Shown one piece after another: positions 33,208 to 36,801 of a stretch of DNA of 36,801 nt; within the stretch, counting starts at the first letter, position 1, and each line of letters opens with the position of its first letter. The position numbers were made by a program, and so were the translations under genes. Source of the stretch: Synergistaceae bacterium. GTDB lineage: Bacteria > Synergistota > Synergistia > Synergistales > Acetomicrobiaceae. The notes under the pieces were generated by a model. That model worked only from the letters and a program-made list of their open reading frames with translations, was not told where the DNA came from and made no database searches. Where the stretch lies: the NCBI GenBank assembly GCA_012518015.1, contig JAAYTM010000157.1, positions 1 through 36,801 on the forward strand, read 5' to 3'.

Positions 33208-34251
33208 ATTACGATCGACCTTTTTGATATTTCTGCCTACGATTACGAACTCCACGAAGGATTTATAGCCCAACATCCCGTCGAGCCTCGCGATCAATCA
33301 AGGCTCATGGTTGTAGAAAAATCTACGGGCAAGCTCGAGCATAGGCGTTTCTATGAGATACTTGACTACCTCAAACGAGGCGACGTCTTGGTATTAAATG
33401 ACACAAAAGTCATACCAGCGCGTCTTTTGGGTCGGAAGGACCGAACAGGGGGCAAGGCAGAGGTCTTGTTAGTCAAACCATTGGATGCTGGATGGGAATA
33501 TTGGGAGGCCATGGTGCGTCCCGGAAGAAGATTGAAGACCGGTGACAAAATAGTTATAGATTCTGAGTCTTTGGTTTTGGTGTTAGATAGGCTTACTCAG
33601 GGCATGAGGAAGGTCCAAATAATTGGCAGAGATTTGCCTCACAACATAATAAAAAAGAAGGGCCAAGTTCCCCTGCCGCCCTATATAAATGAAAATGATG
33701 TAGCTTTAAAAAGTTATCAAACGGTATATGCGCGCATTAATGGCTCGATTGCTGCTCCGACGGCTGGATTTCATTTCACTGAAGAATTACTAAAAAGACT
33801 GGCTTCAGCAGGGATCGAGTTAGCTTATGTGACCCTTCACGTTGGACCCGGCACTTTTAGGCCCGTCAAGGCAAAAGACATAAGGAAACACGATATGCAT
33901 CGAGAAGACTATCACCTTTTACCAGAAACGGCTGAATTAATAAATCGAGCCAGAGAAGAGGGCAGGCGAGTTATAGCTGTAGGAACGACAGTGGTAAGGT
34001 GCTTAGAATCTTCGGCTACAAAGAAGGGATTAGTGACGCCTGGTCGAGGAAGCACAGAACTTTTTATATTTCCAGGCTATAAATTCAAGATCATTGATGG
34101 GATGGTCACAAATTTCCATCTTCCTAAAAGTACCTTATTAATGTTGGTCTCCGCTTTTGCTGGTTATGAATTGATAATGCGGGCATATAGAGAAGCGATA
34201 AAAGAAAGATACAGGTTTTATTCCTTTGGGGATGCCATGCTGATAATTTAA
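33208..34251 (+). CDS. queA: S-adenosylmethionine:tRNA ribosyltransferase-isomerase QueA, apparent ATT start
   Basis: QueA transfers and isomerises the ribosyl moiety of AdoMet onto preQ1-tRNA to form epoxyqueuosine. The first ATG (33307) would remove the family's N-terminus. In-frame codons upstream read IDLFDISAYDYELHEGFIAQ then HPVEPRDQSRLMV, clearly QueA sequence. Between 33208 and 33307 there is no ATG, GTG, TTG or CTG in frame, so initiation at ATT 33208, six bases after AAGGAG, is the best reading. That gives 347 residues, the usual length. LNDTKVIPARLLGRK, APTAGFHFTEELL, LHVGPGTFRPVK and TNFHLPKSTLLMLVSAFAG confirm the family. The usual partner tgt does not follow. Confidence 0.9.
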   Translation: MTIDLFDISAYDYELHEGFIAQHPVEPRDQSRLMVVEKSTGKLEHRRFYEILDYLKRGDVLVLNDTKVIPARLLGRKDRTGGKAEVLLVKPLDAGWEYWEAMVRPGRRLKTGDKIVIDSESLVLVLDRLTQGMRKVQIIGRDLPHNIIKKKGQVPLPPYINENDVALKSYQTVYARINGSIAAPTAGFHFTEELLKRLASAGIELAYVTLHVGPGTFRPVKAKDIRKHDMHREDYHLLPETAELINRAREEGRRVIAVGTTVVRCLESSATKKGLVTPGRGSTELFIFPGYKFKIIDGMVTNFHLPKSTLLMLVSAFAGYELIMRAYREAIKERYRFYSFGDAMLII

Positions 34252-34269
34252 TCAGTGGAGGGGATAACA

Positions 34270-35055
34270 GTGTGGAAATGGGCCGTCTTCGTGCCGCACC
34301 CGCCCATCATAATACCCGAAGTTGGAAGAGGAGAGGAAGCGGGGGCAGCTAAAACAGTGGAAGGCATGAAAAAGATAGGCGAGATGTTAAAGGATGAAAT
34401 GCCCGATTCTTTAATTATACTAACGCCCCATCACGCTATGGCTAGGGGTCTAAATGTGATAAGTGCCGAGCGCTTTAGCGGCGATATGGGAATGTTTCGT
34501 GCCAGAGAGTGCAAGTTGCAGGCAGATGGCGATGTTGAACTTGCCGCTGAACTTGTAAATTATTTCAAAGCTAATGGTTTGTCAGTAACTTACTCCATGA
34601 GAAAGGCTGTTGAACTGGATCACGGTTCTTTTATACCTCTTTATTATCTTAACAAAGCCTGGAGGAAGTTGCCAAAAGTTGTCTTGGCAAATCCTTTGGG
34701 GCTTAGCTACGAGGAAAGCCATACCCTAGGAAAGTTATTGAGACTCTTCGATGTAAAAGACAAGAAGGTAGGAGCGATATTTAGTGGAGATCTTTCACAC
34801 AGGCTTACTCCAACAGCGCCTGCTGGCTATTATCCCCGCGCTAAGGATTTTGATGCCGCAATCGTGAGGGCCTTTAAAACCTCAAATGCCGACGTGCTCC
34901 TTTCGTTATCGGAAGACGAGATTGAAAGAGCAGGGGAATGCGGATTGCGCTCCGCTCTTGCATTTCTTGGCATGGTAAGAGGAGAGGCCATTACAGTTCT
35001 TTCTTACGAGGGGCCTTTTGGAGTAGGTTATTGCACGGCCCTCTGGAGGTCCTAG
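34270..35055 (+). CDS. AmmeMemoRadiSam system protein B (MEMO1/LigB-like)
   Basis: This is a homologue of eukaryotic MEMO1, with the fold of class III extradiol dioxygenases. The 261 residues show candidate metal-site residues: His10 (FVPHPPIIIPEVG), His54/His55 (LTPHHAMA), Asp117/His118 (ELDHGSFIPLYYL) and Asp174/His177 (SGDLSHRL). ECGLRSA near 223-229 is also family-like. GTG 34270 is preferred, six bases after GGAGGGG (34257-34263); GTG 34255 is inside that site's flank. It is followed by the AMMECR1 and radical SAM genes, the defining trio. The true reaction is unknown to me, and dioxygenase chemistry is unlikely in an anaerobe. Confidence 0.9.
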   Translation: MWKWAVFVPHPPIIIPEVGRGEEAGAAKTVEGMKKIGEMLKDEMPDSLIILTPHHAMARGLNVISAERFSGDMGMFRARECKLQADGDVELAAELVNYFKANGLSVTYSMRKAVELDHGSFIPLYYLNKAWRKLPKVVLANPLGLSYEESHTLGKLLRLFDVKDKKVGAIFSGDLSHRLTPTAPAGYYPRAKDFDAAIVRAFKTSNADVLLSLSEDEIERAGECGLRSALAFLGMVRGEAITVLSYEGPFGVGYCTALWRS

Positions 35056-35074
35056 ATGGGGAGGTGATACGGTA

Positions 35075-35632
35075 GTGAACGGTGATGATTTACATCCTTA
35101 TGTTAAGTTAGCAAGACGTGCCGTAGAGTATTATTTTGAGACAAGAAAGATATTGGATCCCTCGGAGGCGCTTTCCTTGTCCCCCAAAAGGGAGCTTTGG
35201 GACAAAAGACTTGCGTGTTTTGTATCGATCAAGACTTTAAACGGAAATCTAAGGGGATGCATAGGCACTATTCGCCCGGTAAGGGAGAATCTAGCCTCCG
35301 AAATCATATATAATGCTTTAGCTGCAGCATTTGAGGATCCGAGATTCATGCCTTTAAAAGAGGAAGAGCTCCCAGGCGTTATATTTTCTGTGGATGTATT
35401 GAGTGAGCCGGAGCGTGTCACCTCGATAGAAGAACTTGAACCTAAAAAATATGGTGTCGTTTTAGAAAAGGGCTTCAGGAAAGGTGTTTTGCTCCCCGAT
35501 TTAGAGGGCATCGACACCGTAAAAGAACAGCTTGATATCGTTGCCAGGAAAGCCGGCATAAGCTCGTTAAAAGGAGCTAAAATCTATAGATTTACAGTAA
35601 AGCGTTACGAGGAAGTGAGAAAAGATAGATGA
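35075..35632 (+). CDS. AmmeMemoRadiSam system protein A (AMMECR1 domain)
   Basis: This 185-residue AMMECR1-domain protein has the invariant motif LRGCIGTIRP (LRGCIG at 59-64). The AFEDPRFMPLKEEEL and FSVDVLSEPERV blocks and the C-terminal KEQLDIVARKAGI follow. The human homologue is linked to the AMME syndrome; no activity is established as far as I know. GTG 35075 follows GGGGAGGTG (35058-35066) by nine bases. Its stop overlaps the radical SAM start in an ATGA, so the two are translationally coupled. The conserved Cys in LRGCIG makes a role as an acceptor or catalytic partner conceivable, but that is speculation. Confidence 0.92.
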   Translation: MNGDDLHPYVKLARRAVEYYFETRKILDPSEALSLSPKRELWDKRLACFVSIKTLNGNLRGCIGTIRPVRENLASEIIYNALAAAFEDPRFMPLKEEELPGVIFSVDVLSEPERVTSIEELEPKKYGVVLEKGFRKGVLLPDLEGIDTVKEQLDIVARKAGISSLKGAKIYRFTVKRYEEVRKDR

Positions 35633-36618
35633 AAGCTCTTTACTGGCATTGGGAAGATGGCAATGTGAAGTGTGAGCTATGTCCCCATAACTGTCTTGTC
35701 CCCAGTGGCAAAAGAGGGTTTTGTCGCGTACGTGAACATGTACCGGGCGAGGGATTGGTAGCTGTGACTTACGGCTTGTTTTCGAGCGTGGCGTCAGACC
35801 CCGTGGAAAAAAAGCCCCTTTATCACTTTTTGCCTGGAGATAACGTCCTCTCGCTAGGTTCTGTTGGGTGCAATATGAGTTGTCCTTTCTGTCAAAATTG
35901 GCACATCTCTACCTGGGTTCCCCAAGTAGAGATGTCGCGCATCGATGTAAATGATTTACTTTCTTTGGTTAAGCGATATCGTTCTAAGGCAGTTGCCTTC
36001 ACTTACAACGAGCCTTTAATATCCTATGAATATCTTTTAAACTCCGCGCCGGTCTTGGAAAAAGAGGGAATAAAGGTGGTTTTAGTGACTAACGGCCTGA
36101 TAAACTCTTCGCCCTTAAGCGAGCTCGTTCCGCATATAAGCGCAGCCAATGTCGATTTAAAAACCTTTGACGAATCAACTTATAAAAAACTGGGTGGCGA
36201 TCTTAGGACTGTTCAAAATACTTTAAAAACCCTGATTGGTTCTGGAGTACACATTGAAATTACGCATCTTCTGGTTACTGGGATAAACGATAACCTGGCG
36301 GAGTTTGAAGAGATGTGCACCTGGATTTCTAAAACATTAGGAGAATTAATACCCCTTCATATTTCAAGATATTTCCCGGTATATAAGTGGACCAAACCCC
36401 CGACGAACATGACATTGCTCAAAAAAGCTAAAGAAGTGGCCTCGAAATATCTAAAGTTCGTCTATCTCGGCAATGTGCCTGGAGACTCTGATACAGAGTG
36501 TCCTGGTTGCGGTAGATTGGCAGTAAAAAGACGAGGCTATCACGTCAGTTTATTGGATGTAACCCCCGATGGCAAGTGCCCTGCCTGTGGATTCAATTTA
36601 GGTATTGTGCTTTTTTAA
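35629..36618 (+). CDS. amrS: AmmeMemoRadiSam system radical SAM enzyme
   Basis: This 329-residue radical SAM enzyme is of the pyruvate-formate-lyase-activase-like class. The N-terminal cysteines C15, C18, C22 and C32 (CELCPHNCLVPSGKRGFCRV) precede the AdoMet/4Fe-4S motif CNMSCPFC (C81, C85, C88). The barrel contains FTYNEPLISYEYLL, NVDLKTFDESTYKKLGG and HISRYFPVYKW. The C-terminus adds two CxxC pairs (C291/C294 and C317/C320), probably binding Zn or a further cluster. It overlaps the AMMECR1 gene by 4 bases (ATGA). The substrate is unknown; the adjacent A or B protein, or a small molecule bound by them, are the natural candidates. Confidence 0.92.
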   Translation: MKALYWHWEDGNVKCELCPHNCLVPSGKRGFCRVREHVPGEGLVAVTYGLFSSVASDPVEKKPLYHFLPGDNVLSLGSVGCNMSCPFCQNWHISTWVPQVEMSRIDVNDLLSLVKRYRSKAVAFTYNEPLISYEYLLNSAPVLEKEGIKVVLVTNGLINSSPLSELVPHISAANVDLKTFDESTYKKLGGDLRTVQNTLKTLIGSGVHIEITHLLVTGINDNLAEFEEMCTWISKTLGELIPLHISRYFPVYKWTKPPTNMTLLKKAKEVASKYLKFVYLGNVPGDSDTECPGCGRLAVKRRGYHVSLLDVTPDGKCPACGFNLGIVLF

Positions 36619-36642
36619 TTTTATGGCATACTTTAAATAGCA

Positions 36643-36662
36643 AATTTCTGTTTTTAGAAATT
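36643..36662 (+). other. AT-rich inverted repeat before the ammonia-lyase gene
   Basis: AATTTCT (36643-36649) and AGAAATT (36656-36662) can pair around a six-base GTTTTT loop, ending just before the GGGAGGGG ribosome-binding site. It has only one G-C pair and is weak. It is neither a convincing terminator nor a convincing translational switch. Confidence 0.25.
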
Positions 36663-36677
36663 AAGGGAGGGGCAAAC

Positions 36678-36801
36678 ATGGGAACAGTTCACCTTAATGG
36701 TCATTCTTTAACGTTGGATGATGTCATCAAGGTCGCACGTTGCGGTTACAAGGTGGACCTGGATCCGGCCGCAAAGGCCTTCGTCAAACGAGGAGCTTCC
36801 G
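36678..36801 (+). CDS. Histidine/aromatic amino acid ammonia-lyase, 3'-partial
   Basis: The first 41 residues, HLNGHSLTLDDVIKVARCGY then KVDLDPAAKAFVKRGAS, match the N-terminus of the HAL/PAL (MIO-dependent) lyase family. The gene is cut by the window edge before the Ala-Ser-Gly MIO motif, so histidine cannot be separated from tyrosine/phenylalanine as substrate, nor a lyase from an aminomutase. GGGAGGGG ends about 6 bases before the ATG. A 59-base gap separates it from the radical SAM gene. Confidence 0.8.
   Translation, partial: MGTVHLNGHSLTLDDVIKVARCGYKVDLDPAAKAFVKRGAS

Noticed and set aside
33307-33309. ATG 33307 as the queA start
   Set aside because: It lacks a ribosome-binding site and would remove about 33 conserved N-terminal residues that are visible in frame upstream.
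1-36801. CRISPR arrays, insertion sequences, prophage or tRNA genes
   Set aside because: No direct-repeat arrays, transposase-like proteins, terminal inverted repeats or cloverleaf candidates were found; intergenic space is minimal.

Overview
The window is a dense, almost wholly coding stretch of a bacterial chromosome, with 38 protein genes, no RNA gene, no insertion sequence and no CRISPR array. GC content looks to be in the mid-40s by eye. Gene order and content suggest an anaerobic member of the Synergistota (Acetomicrobium/Thermovirga-like). The pointers are Bacillus/Clostridium-type housekeeping gene orders, SpoIID without other sporulation genes, a pyruvoyl arginine decarboxylase, a PEP synthase/PPDK regulator and an AmmeMemoRadiSam set. 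This assignment is inference from gene content; no 16S or marker search was possible. GTG and TTG starts with good Shine-Dalgarno sites are very common.

Region 1 (1-17367, all + strand) is a long housekeeping train. It runs L25/Ctc (5'-partial), pth, mfd and mazG, then a biotin-less carboxyltransferase (OadA/5S type) and a NifU-type Fe-S scaffold. It continues with phoH, a 7TMR-HD (PgpH-like) c-di-AMP phosphodiesterase, ybeY, a CNNM/CorC membrane protein, recO, glyQ, glyS, the PpsR/PDRP kinase-phosphorylase and dgt. It meets a convergent class A penicillin-binding protein (17342-19612, - strand) with a 26-bp overlap.

Region 2 (about 19613-24854) starts from a divergent promoter region. It carries an arginine/polyamine block: pyruvoyl arginine decarboxylase, spermidine synthase, agmatinase and AdoMet decarboxylase. 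Together these encode arginine to agmatine to putrescine to spermidine. Arginine deiminase and ornithine carbamoyltransferase follow and open the competing energy-yielding arginine route.

Region 3 (24943-27656) holds nikR (- strand), a divergent unrecognised gene and a convergent radical SAM/helix-hairpin-helix protein of a family best known from archaea.

Region 4 (27769-36801, + strand) has nadE, yebC, ruvC-ruvA-ruvB, a DUF2905 protein, a SpoIID-like protein and queA. The queA frame appears to start at an ATT codon. It is followed by the three-gene AmmeMemoRadiSam cassette (MEMO/LigB-like protein, AMMECR1 protein, radical SAM enzyme), whose biochemical role I do not know to be established. 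The window ends in the 5' part of a histidine/aromatic ammonia-lyase gene.

The best candidates for new biology are the AmmeMemoRadiSam cassette, the archaeal-type radical SAM-HhH protein with its odd cysteine spacing, the unknown gene interlocked with nikR, and the ATT-initiated queA. No stretch longer than 300 bases lacks a gene. The longest gap is 19613-19879, and it carries the divergent promoters.
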